64,000 bases of DNA, from positions 255,066 to 319,065 of the forward strand of contig JAOSKV010000046.1 in assembly GCA_027493405.1 (NCBI GenBank), given 5' to 3'. The position numbers and the translations under genes were made by a program. Shown here piece after piece: positions 8,591-18,035 of this stretch; the stretch's first letter is position 1, and each line of letters begins with the position of its first letter. Source of the stretch: FEB-22 sp003105195. Lineage in GTDB: Bacteria > Pseudomonadota > Alphaproteobacteria > Rhizobiales > Xanthobacteraceae. Below the pieces are notes generated by a model. It was given only the letters and a program-made list of their open reading frames with translations, did no database searches and had not been told where the DNA came from.

Positions 8591-10732
8591 ATGGGTTGCC
8601 AATTGCCGGGAATTCGGCTCCAGCCAACCAAGGTCGAGGCGACCGCCAAGTCTTTCGACGTCGGCCTCCTCGTGACGGTGACCGGCGCACTCATCCCACT
8701 GCTTGGCTACGCCTTCGGTCATATCCGGGACGTGGAGGACGTCTATTCCACCACCGTGACCACCGCCTTGTTCGTGCGCTCCCTTCTCGAGGGACACAAC
8801 CCGTTCTGGACAGATCTGTTGGGCCTCGGAATGCCGCAGCCGTTCCGGATCAGCCTCGTCCAGCATCCGCTCGCGATCCTGTTCGGTCTTGTCTCACCTT
8901 TCGCCGCGGTCAAGATCGTCGTCGTGCTGCAGGGCCTCCTGGGCACGGCTTTCTTCTACCTCTTGTGTCGACGTCTGGGCATGCCGTGCTGGATCGCAGT
9001 GACGTGCAGCCTGTCATTCGCTCTTTGCTCGTCGACAATCGAATTCCTGTTCATCGATGACTTCTACACCGCGTACCTGAGCTTCAGCCTCTGCCCGGTC
9101 GTTCTCTACCTTTTCCTGAGCCTGATCGAACGACCGGAACCGGCGGTCTCCAGCGGGATCCTTCTCGGCACAAGTCTCGGCCTGCTGGTCGCTACCGGTC
9201 TCGCCTCACATGTCCTGTCCTATCTCATCGTCATCGGCGTATTCTTCTGCGTGCCGCCATCCGGACTGCGCAAGCATTGGCGCAGCCTCGCGGCGGCCGC
9301 ACTCGTGGCCGCGACGGCCTCCTCCGGCCTCGTGACGATGTTGATCGGCGAGTGGCTGCGCTTCCCGGATGCCGCGGCACGGTCCGCGCACCACAATCCG
9401 GCCTTCGTCGAGCATGTACGCACCGCGCTACACCTGCCCTATCTGAACACCCTGGGCGGCTCCTGGAGCGCGTTCCACGAGAAATCGATCACTGACCCGC
9501 TGCGGGTCACAAGCTTCGGGGCGATCGCCGCGCTGGCGGCAGTGGCGGCTCTGATCGTTCCCTTTGGCCCGCTTGGTGCGCGCGTGAAAGCGGCATTCGT
9601 TGCAGCGGTCCTCTGCCTGTTCCTCCCGGCCGGCGCCTTCGCAAACGTGATCAGCGCCACGTGGGTGTTCCGCGACAGCGTCAACGTGTTCGGGATCCTG
9701 CTGTTCGGGATGCTGGCCTCGCGTTTCGCCACCGGAGGCAGGATCCGGCATCAGGTGGCAGTTATGCTCTGCATCGCGCAAGTGGCGATCCTGACTCTTC
9801 TTGGACTGCCTCGCTGGAGCGAGGCGATCCTCAACGCGCTCGAGCCGACCAACCGACGCGCGAGCCAGGCGGCGCTCGAGGCGCGAGGACTTGTCGTCAA
9901 CCTCAAGAGGCTGGTTGGCGACACGGATATGCGCATCGCCATGAGTCAGGAGCTGGGCGATCGCGTACGCCGGAACACGCTCCTGGGCAGCGGGCTGCTC
10001 TTGAACGTCACCGCGCTCGACGGACTGCGTGTTCTCAACGCCTTTCCGCGCGGAATCGCGACGGGCGACCTGTTTCCGGACGAGGCTTTGATGGAAGGCT
10101 ACATCAACACCACAGCATCGAATATTCTCGACAAGTCGTTCCTGGATACGCTGGGAATCGGCTTCCTGGTGACGTTCGATCGGCAATCCGTCGCATCGGG
10201 CCTTGTGAGGATCGGTACCCTGTCCGCCGGGGTCGAGATGCTGGCGGTCTGGCGCAATCCCGATGCCTGGCCCAAGGTCGTGGAAGTGGATTCGGCTGCG
10301 CGAGATCGTCGCCTGCCGCTCCTGCCCGGCTGTGGACATGAAGGCTTTCTCTGCTCCGATTTCTCCGTCGTCGGCGGCCTCGTTCGAAGCGCCCCAAGGG
10401 CAGCGCTGTCGCAATCGGCGGGTCGCATTGCAGTCGGCCTGGCGGCAGCGGAGCGCGACCGCGTCCTGCTGCTGAACAGTTGGTACCGGCCGGGCTGGCG
10501 CTCCGAGGATCCACGCGTTACGGTGACGCCGGTCTTTGGCCACCTGCTCGGTGTGCTCGTGCCGGCGGGTGTCGACGAATTTGCGCTCGTCTACCGCCCG
10601 CCCGCCGTAGTGTGGAGCTACGCGGTGAGCAGCGCCACCTTGCTTATGGGGCTGGCGGTCGCGATTGCAGCGCTGCTGCGTCTCCGGCGGCGGGCATGCT
10701 CGCGCTCCGAACTCGCAAGAGGAAGAGAGTGA
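8591..10732 (+). CDS. large polytopic membrane protein (YfhO/GT-C-like)
   Basis: The product of about 713 residues has roughly 10-12 hydrophobic segments in its first two thirds and a soluble C-terminal part of about 230 residues ending in one more membrane span. Layout and length resemble YfhO-type GT-C membrane proteins that glycosylate surface polymers or lipids; a short acidic motif (DVEDVY) follows the first span. The start at 8591 is preferred over 8513 because a purine-rich site precedes it and the extra upstream residues look non-native. Its stop overlaps the next start (TGATG), showing translational coupling to the aminotransferase. The assignment is by architecture only. Confidence 0.65.
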   Translation: MGCQLPGIRLQPTKVEATAKSFDVGLLVTVTGALIPLLGYAFGHIRDVEDVYSTTVTTALFVRSLLEGHNPFWTDLLGLGMPQPFRISLVQHPLAILFGLVSPFAAVKIVVVLQGLLGTAFFYLLCRRLGMPCWIAVTCSLSFALCSSTIEFLFIDDFYTAYLSFSLCPVVLYLFLSLIERPEPAVSSGILLGTSLGLLVATGLASHVLSYLIVIGVFFCVPPSGLRKHWRSLAAAALVAATASSGLVTMLIGEWLRFPDAAARSAHHNPAFVEHVRTALHLPYLNTLGGSWSAFHEKSITDPLRVTSFGAIAALAAVAALIVPFGPLGARVKAAFVAAVLCLFLPAGAFANVISATWVFRDSVNVFGILLFGMLASRFATGGRIRHQVAVMLCIAQVAILTLLGLPRWSEAILNALEPTNRRASQAALEARGLVVNLKRLVGDTDMRIAMSQELGDRVRRNTLLGSGLLLNVTALDGLRVLNAFPRGIATGDLFPDEALMEGYINTTASNILDKSFLDTLGIGFLVTFDRQSVASGLVRIGTLSAGVEMLAVWRNPDAWPKVVEVDSAARDRRLPLLPGCGHEGFLCSDFSVVGGLVRSAPRAALSQSAGRIAVGLAAAERDRVLLLNSWYRPGWRSEDPRVTVTPVFGHLLGVLVPAGVDEFALVYRPPAVVWSYAVSSATLLMGLAVAIAALLRLRRRACSRSELARGRE

Positions 10733-11964
10733 TGACGATTCGAATGGACCTGATGCCCGGTCCGGAAGTGAGCAGTGGGGCATCGAGGGCCATCCCGATC
10801 GCACGCCCGATCCTCGATTCCGAGGAGGCGGAGGCGGTCGCTCGGGTGCTGCGCACCGGCTGGATCAGCCAGGGGCCGGAAGTCGCCGCCTTCGAGGAGG
10901 ATTTCGCAGCCGCCACGGGCGCGCGCCATGCGTGCGCGGTTGCCAACTGCACGGCCGCCCTCCACCTGGCCTTGATCGCGTTCGGGGTCGGCGCCGATGA
11001 CGAAGTCGTGACTGTCAGCCATTCATTCATCGCCACGGCGAACGCGGTTCGCTATACCGGCGCCCGCCCTGTCTTCGTCGACGTCGACCGCGTCAACGGC
11101 AATATCCTGCCGGATCGCATCGAAGAGGCCCTCACGGCTCGGACCAAGGCTCTGCTGGTTGTGCATCAGCTCGGGATGCCGTGCGATCTGACTGCGATCC
11201 TGGACATCACGCGTCGTCGCGGGTTGCCCGTGATCGAAGATGCCGCCTGCGCCATCGGCAGCGAAATCCTGGTGGACGGACGATGGGAGGCCATCGGTCG
11301 CCCTCACGGCGACGTGGCGTGCTTTTCCTTTCACCCGCGGAAAGTCGTCACGACCGGGGACGGCGGAATGCTCACGACAGCGGATCGGCAGCTGGACGCG
11401 CAGTTTCGCCTGCTGCGCCAGCACGGCATGAGTGTGTCGGATCGCGTACGCCACGGATCGAATCGGGTCATCGCCGAGCAATACGGCCTGCTTGGATACA
11501 ACTACAGAATGACCGACATCCAGGCGGCCGTTGGTCGCGTCCAGTTGCGACGATTGCCGGCGATGATCCGCGAGCGTCGGGAGATGGCAGCCGTCTATGG
11601 CGAGCTGCTGTGTTCGGTGCCGGGTCTCAGATTGCCGCAGGAGCCGAACTGGGCGAAGTCCAATTGGCAGAGCTATCTCGTGCGGCTCCCGGGGGAGGCG
11701 AACCAGACGGCGGTCATGCAATGCATGCTGGACAGTGGAATCTCGACGCGAAGGGGCGTCATGTGCAGTCACCGTGAGCCTGCCTATCGGGGAGCGGATT
11801 GGCGTGCCGGGCGTTCGCCCGTGGGGGGCCAGGTGGATCTGCCGAATAGCGAGTGGCTTCAGGACCACGGCGTGCTTCTTCCGTTGTTTCCCGGCCTTTC
11901 CCGCGGCGAGCAAGAAATCATCGCTGACCGCCTGCGGGCATCTCTTGCGCTGGCCCGGCCATAA
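10732..11964 (+). CDS. DegT/DnrJ/EryC1/StrS-family aminotransferase
   Basis: This is a 410-residue PLP-dependent sugar aminotransferase. The features read are TGWISQGPEV near residues 42-51, the substrate-loop CTAALHLA near 73-80, the IEDAACAIG motif near 168-176 and the PLP lysine K204 in SFHPRKVVTTGDGG. The start overlaps the stop of the membrane-protein gene and has a strong aagaggaagagag site just upstream. It is full length for the family. With the acyltransferase at 12108 and epimerase at 12587 it could build an N-acylated amino sugar. The exact keto-sugar substrate cannot be read from sequence. Confidence 0.87.
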   Translation: MTIRMDLMPGPEVSSGASRAIPIARPILDSEEAEAVARVLRTGWISQGPEVAAFEEDFAAATGARHACAVANCTAALHLALIAFGVGADDEVVTVSHSFIATANAVRYTGARPVFVDVDRVNGNILPDRIEEALTARTKALLVVHQLGMPCDLTAILDITRRRGLPVIEDAACAIGSEILVDGRWEAIGRPHGDVACFSFHPRKVVTTGDGGMLTTADRQLDAQFRLLRQHGMSVSDRVRHGSNRVIAEQYGLLGYNYRMTDIQAAVGRVQLRRLPAMIRERREMAAVYGELLCSVPGLRLPQEPNWAKSNWQSYLVRLPGEANQTAVMQCMLDSGISTRRGVMCSHREPAYRGADWRAGRSPVGGQVDLPNSEWLQDHGVLLPLFPGLSRGEQEIIADRLRASLALARP

Positions 11965-12018
11965 CCGCCCTCCGCGCATTGCGCGATTCTTGACCACCGC
12001 CGGACGCCAGGAGACCAC

Positions 12019-12129
12019 ATGCAGCTGTCGGTCGCGATTGGGAGAACTCTTGAACGGCTCCCTCGCCGGCTCGCGGGCGGAGCAGAATTCATCAACGAGG
12101 ACGGACGATGCCGATCGCGGAAAGCGTGA
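12019..12129 (+). CDS. possible small ORF (36 aa) with strong ribosome-binding site
   Basis: AGGAG at 12009-12013 lies five bases before ATG 12019, and the frame runs 36 codons to TGA 12127-12129, overlapping the start of the acyltransferase gene by 22 bp. The peptide is basic and matches nothing I know. It could be a leader peptide coupling translation to the downstream gene, or chance. The rest of the 143-bp gap shows no other feature. Confidence 0.2.
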   Translation: MQLSVAIGRTLERLPRRLAGGAEFINEDGRCRSRKA

Positions 12130-12581
12130 TCTTGGGGGAAGGGGTCAGGATATTTCACCCTTCGCTCGTCAATCTGTATGGCTGTCGAATCGGTGCCGAG
12201 AGTCGAATTGGAGCCTTCGTGGAGGTCCAGAAGAATGCCGTGATCGGCGTACGCTGCAAGATCTCTTCGCATTCGTTCATATGCGAAGGCGTGACCATCG
12301 AGGACGAAGTCTTCGTGGGTCACGGCGTCATGTTCGTGAACGACAAGTATCCGAAGGCGACGACCGGCGGTCGGCTGCAGACCGATGCAGATTGGAACGT
12401 CATTCCGACCCTGGTGCGAAGCGGCGCATCGATCGGCAGCGGCGCGGTGATCCTTGCCGGGGTCACGATCGGTGCGGGGGCCCTGGTCGGCGCCGGAGCC
12501 GTCGTGACGCGAGACGTTCCTGACGCTGCCGTGGTGGCGGGAAGCCCGGCCCGACTGATGGCACGCAGCGAAGACAAGTAG
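12108..12581 (+). CDS. hexapeptide-repeat (left-handed beta-helix) sugar N-acyltransferase
   Basis: The 157-residue protein is built of isoleucine-patch hexapeptides (GVTI, GASIGSG, GVTIGAGALVGAG) and ends with the usual VVAGSPARLM motif of trimeric acetyltransferases. The long loop holding NDKYP, and H103-like histidines near the middle, resemble dTDP-3-amino-sugar N-acetyltransferases (FdtC type) and WbpD. Such enzymes use acetyl-CoA to acylate the amino group made by a DegT aminotransferase, which lies directly upstream. The gene is six bases from the epimerase start and probably co-transcribed. The acceptor sugar and acyl group are inferred. Confidence 0.82.
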   Translation: MPIAESVILGEGVRIFHPSLVNLYGCRIGAESRIGAFVEVQKNAVIGVRCKISSHSFICEGVTIEDEVFVGHGVMFVNDKYPKATTGGRLQTDADWNVIPTLVRSGASIGSGAVILAGVTIGAGALVGAGAVVTRDVPDAAVVAGSPARLMARSEDK

Positions 12582-12586
12582 GGTGG

Positions 12587-13590
12587 ATGCCAGTGCGCTA
12601 CCTTGTCACCGGCGGTGCCGGGTTCATCGGGAGCCATCTCGTCGAACGGATCGTCCGCGACGGCCACGACGTCACGGTGTTGGACAATCTCGCGTCGGGA
12701 AAGCCGGGCAATCTTGCGCAGGCCTCGACCACGGGGCGCGTCCAGCTTGTCGAGGGATCGATACTCGACGAGGCCGCCGTCGATCGCGCGATGCGCGGGG
12801 TCGATGCGGTGTTCCATCTCGCTGTCGAATGTGTGCGCAAGTCTCTCGGACAGCCCATCGAGAACCATGCCGTCAATGCGACCGGGACGCTGCTGGTGCT
12901 CGAAGCGGCCCGTAGGCATCGCATCGGACGATTCGTCTACTGTTCGTCCTCCGAGGTGTATGGGAACTACTCGGAGAGCGCGCTGGCGGAGGATACCGCA
13001 GTCTGCGCTCCCACGACGATATATGGTGCGGCCAAGCTCGCCGGCGAGCTCTACACGCTGGCCTACTGGAGAACCTATGGGCTGCCGGCGCTCGTTGTGC
13101 GGCCATTCAACGCCTTCGGCCCGCGCGAGCACGACAGAGGTGTGTTCGCTGAAGTGATCCCGCGCTTCGTCATTCGCGTACTCAACGGCTTGCCCCCGGT
13201 CGTCTTTGGCGATGGGGCGCAGTCGCGCGACTTCACCTATGTGACCGATACGGCGGACGGGCTTTGGCGCGCGGCAAACAGCAACCCTGCCTTGGGAACG
13301 ATTATCAATCTCGGATGGGGGCGACCGGTGACGATTCAGCAGGTCGCCGAGGCGGTGATCAGCGAATGCGGGCGCAACGACATTTCGATCCAGTTCATCG
13401 GGGTGCGGCCGGGGATATTCGGACGCTGATCGCCGACACCCGCAAGGCCAAGACGCTGATCGGCTTCGAGCCTGCCGTGGATTTCGCCGAGGGCATACGC
13501 CGCTACGTTGCTTGGTTCCGGCAAACCCACCCGTCGTCCGCCGAGTTGTTGGACGATCAGGCAGAGAACTGGAGCATGCCGAAGGATTAG
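12587..13590 (+). CDS. NAD-dependent NDP-sugar epimerase/dehydratase, frameshifted near the end
   Basis: This extended short-chain dehydrogenase has the NAD motif GGAGFIGSH near residue 9, a SSSEVYG segment supplying the catalytic Ser, and the YGAAK pair (Tyr and Lys) near 145. It resembles UDP-glucose 4-epimerase and related enzymes. The first frame ends early at 13427-13429. A homologous C-terminus (DIRTLIADTRKAKTLIGF) continues in another frame to TAG 13588-13590. The switch lies at the G4 run 13411-13414, where one missing G would restore the frame. I therefore treat it as one gene of about 334 residues with a probable sequencing deletion. Confidence 0.8.
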
Positions 13591-13683
13591 ACGCAGCCGC
13601 AGTCGCTCCGAGGTTCATGCTCGACCGTGACACCGAGCGGAGGCTGGAGAGTGTTCGGGCACGGTGCGCTGATCGGGACCGCG

Positions 13684-14781
13684 CTAAGCGCCTTTGAGAT
13701 AGGTTCCTGCGACCGTACCGGCCTCGAAGCATCCGAATGGCACCACGAAATGCCCCGGGTAGGCTTGCCGCAACCCGGCGGCGCCAAGGCGCAGGATTCG
13801 CTCGTCCTCGCAGAACGTCTTGGTCAGGAAATAGTAGGGTTTCTCTTCGCTGCCCCACTGACGCTTGAACTTGTACACCCCGTCCCCCCGGCGCGGCGAC
13901 GACTGCCAGTTCATCATTTTCACGCCGCGGGTTGCCATTTCCAGCATCGCGGCCTTCACCGCCAGATAGTTCGGCGCGTTGCTTGCATGCGCGCTGTTCA
14001 TGCTCACCGCGAAGACATCGCAAACACGCTTATGAAGAACCATGAGGCAGCCGGCTGCGATTTCGTCCCCTGCCATGACGAGCTGTAGGAAGGAGCAACC
14101 TCTCGCACCGAGATCGCGCCAAATGTGCTCGGCGAGCCGGCGGTCGAGGGGCGCGGTCGGGATCTCGGTGGCGCGTTGCACATGGATCGTGTACCAGGCC
14201 TCGAACTCGGCGGAAGTGCTGCACAGTCTGGCTGAAAAGCCGGCGGCTTCCGCCTTCTTGATGGTGGCCGCGGGATTGCCCTTCTTGTTGTTGCGAAGGA
14301 CGAGACGGCCATTCGACACCACGGCATCGAGGTCTACGATCTGAGTGAAGTTCTGCAAGGACACCGATGGCGCCAAGTGTCGATGGTAGAGGTCGACGTC
14401 GTCATCGATCGGATTGGAGATGATCGTCAGTGCCAGACAGCCATGTGCGCGGGCGATCTCCTGCGCTTCTCCGAGCAGGGCCGCATAGACGCGCTCGCGG
14501 TCGCTATCCAGGCGCGAAAACACACCGCCGAGCGGCCCTGCATACGGTACCGACGTCAAGATCGACCCGGGAGCGCCACGGTAGAGATAGAGCGGTAGTC
14601 CACCGAACTCGCGTCCGCCCTCGGATGCGAGAAGGAAGATCGGCTGGTCCGGGCCGAGACCCTGGAGCGCCTCGGCCCAGTGCGTGGACTGCTGGATGTA
14701 GGCGTGTGGACAAGCCTCGAACAGATCATCGTACCGCGCGCGCGTGTCGACTTCCGCGAGTCCGAATGCGATCACCTGCAT
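13684..14781 (-). CDS. FemAB/GNAT-like acyltransferase
   Basis: The 365-residue soluble protein has the pattern of FemAB-related proteins with a GNAT-like C-terminal half: a short Trp/His segment near residue 35 (QSTHWAEAL), the RNNKKGN region near 160, and APNYLAVKAAMLEMATRGVK near 270-290. Relatives occur in exopolysaccharide and peptidoglycan loci and transfer acyl or aminoacyl groups. It is the last gene of a five-gene minus-strand operon, and its ATG follows the TAG of the aminotransferase gene directly (TAGATG). An acceptor such as the amino sugar made by the neighbouring enzymes is plausible but inferred. Confidence 0.75.
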   Translation of the reverse strand: MQVIAFGLAEVDTRARYDDLFEACPHAYIQQSTHWAEALQGLGPDQPIFLLASEGGREFGGLPLYLYRGAPGSILTSVPYAGPLGGVFSRLDSDRERVYAALLGEAQEIARAHGCLALTIISNPIDDDVDLYHRHLAPSVSLQNFTQIVDLDAVVSNGRLVLRNNKKGNPAATIKKAEAAGFSARLCSTSAEFEAWYTIHVQRATEIPTAPLDRRLAEHIWRDLGARGCSFLQLVMAGDEIAAGCLMVLHKRVCDVFAVSMNSAHASNAPNYLAVKAAMLEMATRGVKMMNWQSSPRRGDGVYKFKRQWGSEEKPYYFLTKTFCEDERILRLGAAGLRQAYPGHFVVPFGCFEAGTVAGTYLKGA

Positions 14782-15927
14782 CTAGTGAGAACCGGTTGGC
14801 TCTTTCCGCCGCGCGGCCGTGCGGTCGACAATCGCCGCCAAGGTATTCACCACCGCTTCCTCCGCGCCGGACGGAAGTTCCGGGTAGATCGGCAGCGACA
14901 GCGTCGTGCGCGCGAGCGCCTCCGCGTGAGGAAACTGGCCCGCTCGGCCCAATTCGGAAAATCCGGGCTGCAGATGGACTGGTCGTGGATAGTGAACGCC
15001 AGTCTGGATTCCGCGCTCATGAAGCTCGGCGCGGACGCGATCGCGTTGATCCACGCGGATTGCGTATTGGTGATAGGCATGGAGGCCGTCGGGACAGGGA
15101 CGCGGTGTCTTCACAAGTCCGCTCGGGATGCGTTCGCGGAACAGCCGGTCGTAAGCCCCAGCGACACGCTGGCGAGCGCTTACCCACTCGGACACGTGGC
15201 GCAGCTTCACGCCGAGCACAGCACCTTGAATCCCTTCCATGCGGTAGTTGAAGCACGGGTAGTGGTGAACCGAGCGTTCGTACTGGCCCCAATCGCGCAT
15301 GGCCCGCATCTTCCGGGCGAGCGCGTCGTCGTTGGTGACGACCGCGCCGCCTTCGCCAAAGGCTCCCAGAATCTTGCCTGGATAGAAACTGAAGCATGCG
15401 ACCCGGCCGTGGCTACCTGCCGGGGCGCGACGGAAACTGGCGCCATGAGCCTGCGCGGCATCCTCGATCACCGGTACGCTGTGTCGCGCCGCGATATCGC
15501 AGATCCGGTCCATCTCGGCGACTTGGCCGTAAAGATGGACCGGCATGATCGCCGCCGTTTGCGGAGTGATCGCCGCCTCCAGCAGCGCTGGATCGAGGGT
15601 GTACCGCTCCGGATCGATGTCCAGTAGTACGGCCCGTGCGCCGGTATAGCGAATGGCGGCGACCGTGGCGACGAAGGTGCTTGCCGCAGTCACTACTTCC
15701 TTGCCCGGACCTGCATCCAGCGCCAGCAGCGCCAGATGCAGTGCACTGGTTCCCGAATTCACCGCAACCGCGTGTCGGACGCCGCAGAACGCCGCGAAGG
15801 CCATCTCGAAGCGGTCTACCGCGGGTCCGAGGCAGAACTCGCTGGACTCGATGACGGCTCGGATCGCCGCGTCTATCTCCTCCTTCAACGCGCTGTTCTG
15901 TGCATTCAGATCAAGGAACGGGATCAT
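14782..15927 (-). CDS. DegT/DnrJ/EryC1/StrS-family aminotransferase (WbpE-like)
   Basis: This 381-residue PLP aminotransferase begins IPFLDL, as many WbpE/DegT members do, and has NSGTSALHLALLAL near 57-70, IEDAAQAHGA near 154-163 and the aldimine lysine K185 in SFYPGKILGAFGEGG. WbpE-type enzymes transaminate the 3-keto sugar produced by a Gfo/Idh/MocA dehydrogenase. Just such a dehydrogenase lies two genes upstream in the same operon, which supports a UDP-3-amino-hexuronic acid route. The start overlaps the radical SAM stop (ATGA) and the stop abuts the FemAB-like start. Substrate assignment is inference from context. Confidence 0.88.
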   Translation of the reverse strand: MIPFLDLNAQNSALKEEIDAAIRAVIESSEFCLGPAVDRFEMAFAAFCGVRHAVAVNSGTSALHLALLALDAGPGKEVVTAASTFVATVAAIRYTGARAVLLDIDPERYTLDPALLEAAITPQTAAIMPVHLYGQVAEMDRICDIAARHSVPVIEDAAQAHGASFRRAPAGSHGRVACFSFYPGKILGAFGEGGAVVTNDDALARKMRAMRDWGQYERSVHHYPCFNYRMEGIQGAVLGVKLRHVSEWVSARQRVAGAYDRLFRERIPSGLVKTPRPCPDGLHAYHQYAIRVDQRDRVRAELHERGIQTGVHYPRPVHLQPGFSELGRAGQFPHAEALARTTLSLPIYPELPSGAEEAVVNTLAAIVDRTAARRKEPTGSH

Positions 15928-16985
15928 GCCTTCCCGTAAACCTGTTCAAGAGGCGCCGGCTTGTCGGGAACGGACTTGTCTCCGAAGGCGGCACGGATCG
16001 CCATCTCGAAGCCCCAGTCCCAACGCATCCCCATCCAGTCCGTGCAGGGGCCGCAGATCGGATGCGCCTCGGCATACTTGCCGCCGAGATGGCAGCCGCG
16101 CATCCGCTCATACTCGGCTCCGCGCCACAGCTCCGCGATGCTGTGGGTCCGGACATTTCCCACCTTCGACTTGTCGAGCCAGTCGACGACGCAGAAGCGG
16201 ATGTCGCCCTCTGGCGTGATGGTAACGCGCTTCCAGAATTGGGGGCAGGGCCAACGCTCGATCTTCGACTGCTTCTCTCCGATGTCTCCCGGCTTGCGTC
16301 CGGTCAGTCCGAGATTCGGCAAATAGGGGCGGACCAGTACGCGGTCGACCAGGGGCGTCCAGTACTTGACGAACTGCTCGACCTCTCCGGCAGCTTCCGG
16401 TTGATCGACGATGCTCAGCATCACCTTCATGGGGGACTTCTTCTGCTCCCGCAAGTACAGGAGACGATGAAGATTGGCCCAGACGCGATGATAGTTGGAG
16501 CGGACACGAATGCGCTCGTAGGCATCCTTCGTTGCGGCGTCGAGACTGATATCGACGACATCGAGCCCGTGATCGATCAGGCGATCGAGAATCGACTTTC
16601 CCGGTACCCTCTCGCCGTTCTCGATCGCCTGATTGTCGAACGTAAGCGCGTTGGTCGTGAGATCGATAGGGCCGACGCCCTTTGCCTTCGCGTAGGCGAT
16701 CTGATCGAGAAACTGAGGATGAACGAGCGCTTCTCCGGCGGGCGAAATGCGCACCAAGGTGATCTTGTGCTGCGAGATCTCGTCAATGAGCTTTTTGTAG
16801 ACGTCCCAGGGCATATACTCGGCCCGATAATTCGGACTCTCCGGCAGCCCTTGCCCTTGTGGGCAATGGATGCAACGGAGATTGCAGACATTGGTGGTCT
16901 CGACGACGATCGTTTGCGGAAACGCCCGAGCGTGCTCGTCGGCGAAACCGTACAGCGGCTTGGGGGTGGCCACAGCCTCGTTCAT
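15924..16985 (-). CDS. radical SAM / SPASM-domain protein
   Basis: The 353-residue protein has the radical SAM cluster motif CX3CX2C (C34, C38, C41, in NVCNLRCIHC) in a TIM-barrel domain, with RISPAGEALVHP and VDISLDAATKDAYERIR as later family motifs. The C-terminus has several cysteines (WPCPQFW, FCVVDW, GCHLGG, ICGPC), which indicates a SPASM-type auxiliary iron-sulfur region. The start at 16985 is chosen because residues further upstream overlap the previous gene and are not family-like. It lies in the middle of a sugar-biosynthesis operon. Radical SAM enzymes in such loci can rearrange or epimerise sugar or lipid substrates; its reaction here is unknown. Confidence 0.85.
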   Translation of the reverse strand: MNEAVATPKPLYGFADEHARAFPQTIVVETTNVCNLRCIHCPQGQGLPESPNYRAEYMPWDVYKKLIDEISQHKITLVRISPAGEALVHPQFLDQIAYAKAKGVGPIDLTTNALTFDNQAIENGERVPGKSILDRLIDHGLDVVDISLDAATKDAYERIRVRSNYHRVWANLHRLLYLREQKKSPMKVMLSIVDQPEAAGEVEQFVKYWTPLVDRVLVRPYLPNLGLTGRKPGDIGEKQSKIERWPCPQFWKRVTITPEGDIRFCVVDWLDKSKVGNVRTHSIAELWRGAEYERMRGCHLGGKYAEAHPICGPCTDWMGMRWDWGFEMAIRAAFGDKSVPDKPAPLEQVYGKA

Positions 16986-17016
16986 GCAGAGTCCCAGTCT
17001 GTTTTCAGGGTTGCAC

Positions 17017-18033
17017 TTAGGCGCCCACTGCCACCGCACTTCCGCCGTTTTGCGCCGATCTTGAGGCGGCCTCGAGAAGACGAACGGTCCGTAGCCCGCA
17101 TTGGCCGTCCGTGATCGGTGAAGTACCCGTGCGGATGCATTCGGCAAAGTGCTCGACCGCCGTCTTGAGCGCCTCCGTGCGGCGCAGCATGGGTGCGAAC
17201 ATGTCTCCGAGTCTGTATCCGAACTGAAGCCCGATCTGGTCGGGCTCGGCTTGCGTGATATCGACTCCGCGATCGTAGACCTTGATTTTCTCGTCAGGCT
17301 CCAGATCGTCATAGACGATCATGCGACGCGAGCCGCCCACGAGAGTCCGTCTGACTTTGACCGGAGCCAGCCAGTTCACGTGAAAATGCGCGATCATCTG
17401 GCTAGCAAAAATGCAGGTCATGTATGCTATGTTTTCAGGTTGTCCTATAACGTGGGCTCGTGCGTTTGTCAAAACGGCGGTCGGTCGCTCATCGATGATG
17501 TAGTCGACGATCGAAAGGTCGTGGACAATCAGGTCCCAGATGACACTTACGTCGTGCTGGAACAAGCCGAGGTTCACCCGCACCGAGTCGTAATAGAGGA
17601 TCTGGCCCAGCATATTGGTCGAGATCAACTCCCGAATTTTCTGGACCGCTGGATTGTAGACGAACACGTGATCGACCATCAGCGTGAGGCCCAGCCGCTC
17701 GGCTTCGCTGACAAGATGCTCGGCTTGGGCGACATCGGATGTCAACGGCTTCTCCACGAACACATGTTTTCCAGATCGCAGTGCGGAGAGCGCGAGCGAG
17801 TAGTGTGTTGCCACCGGCGTGGCGATGAACAGCGCGTCGATCATCGGGGAGTTGAACAGATCATGCGGATCGTAGGTCACCACGGGAGCAGCGTACTGGC
17901 GCCTGAGCGCTTCGCATTTGGCGGCATCCTGGTCGCATATCCCGACGAGCTGTGTGGCGCTCGACGCCGAGATATTTCGCACCAGATTGGGTCCCCAATA
18001 GCCCAGTCCAATCACTCCGCAACGCACCACCAT
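17017..18033 (-). CDS. Gfo/Idh/MocA-family sugar oxidoreductase
   Basis: This NAD(P)-dependent dehydrogenase of 338 residues has an N-terminal Rossmann motif (GVIGLGYWGPN), the family signature EKP near residue 94 (HVFVEKPLTSD), and the C-terminal alpha/beta domain with the WDLIVHDLSIV segment carrying the catalytic His-Asp region. Homologues such as WbpB oxidise carbon 3 of UDP-N-acetylglucosaminuronic acid so that a WbpE-like aminotransferase can act. The gene starts two bases after the glycosyltransferase stop, so the operon is tight. No UDP-sugar 6-dehydrogenase (WbpA) is in the window, so the hexuronate substrate remains a guess. Confidence 0.87.
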   Translation of the reverse strand: MVVRCGVIGLGYWGPNLVRNISASSATQLVGICDQDAAKCEALRRQYAAPVVTYDPHDLFNSPMIDALFIATPVATHYSLALSALRSGKHVFVEKPLTSDVAQAEHLVSEAERLGLTLMVDHVFVYNPAVQKIRELISTNMLGQILYYDSVRVNLGLFQHDVSVIWDLIVHDLSIVDYIIDERPTAVLTNARAHVIGQPENIAYMTCIFASQMIAHFHVNWLAPVKVRRTLVGGSRRMIVYDDLEPDEKIKVYDRGVDITQAEPDQIGLQFGYRLGDMFAPMLRRTEALKTAVEHFAECIRTGTSPITDGQCGLRTVRLLEAASRSAQNGGSAVAVGA

Positions 18034-18035
18034 GA

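Noticed and set aside
8082..8690. Minus-strand open frames between the RTX gene and the membrane-protein gene
   Set aside because: They lack a ribosome-binding site and recognisable motifs, and overlap the start of the plus-strand gene. The region is better read as control DNA.
12587..13590. Programmed frameshift in the epimerase and other split genes
   Set aside because: No slippery heptamer with a downstream structure was seen, and the same kind of break appears in many unrelated genes, often at G/C runs.
12320..14023. A minus-strand open frame of 567 codons
   Set aside because: It runs opposite the epimerase gene and into FemAB in the wrong frame; composition is that of a shadow frame.
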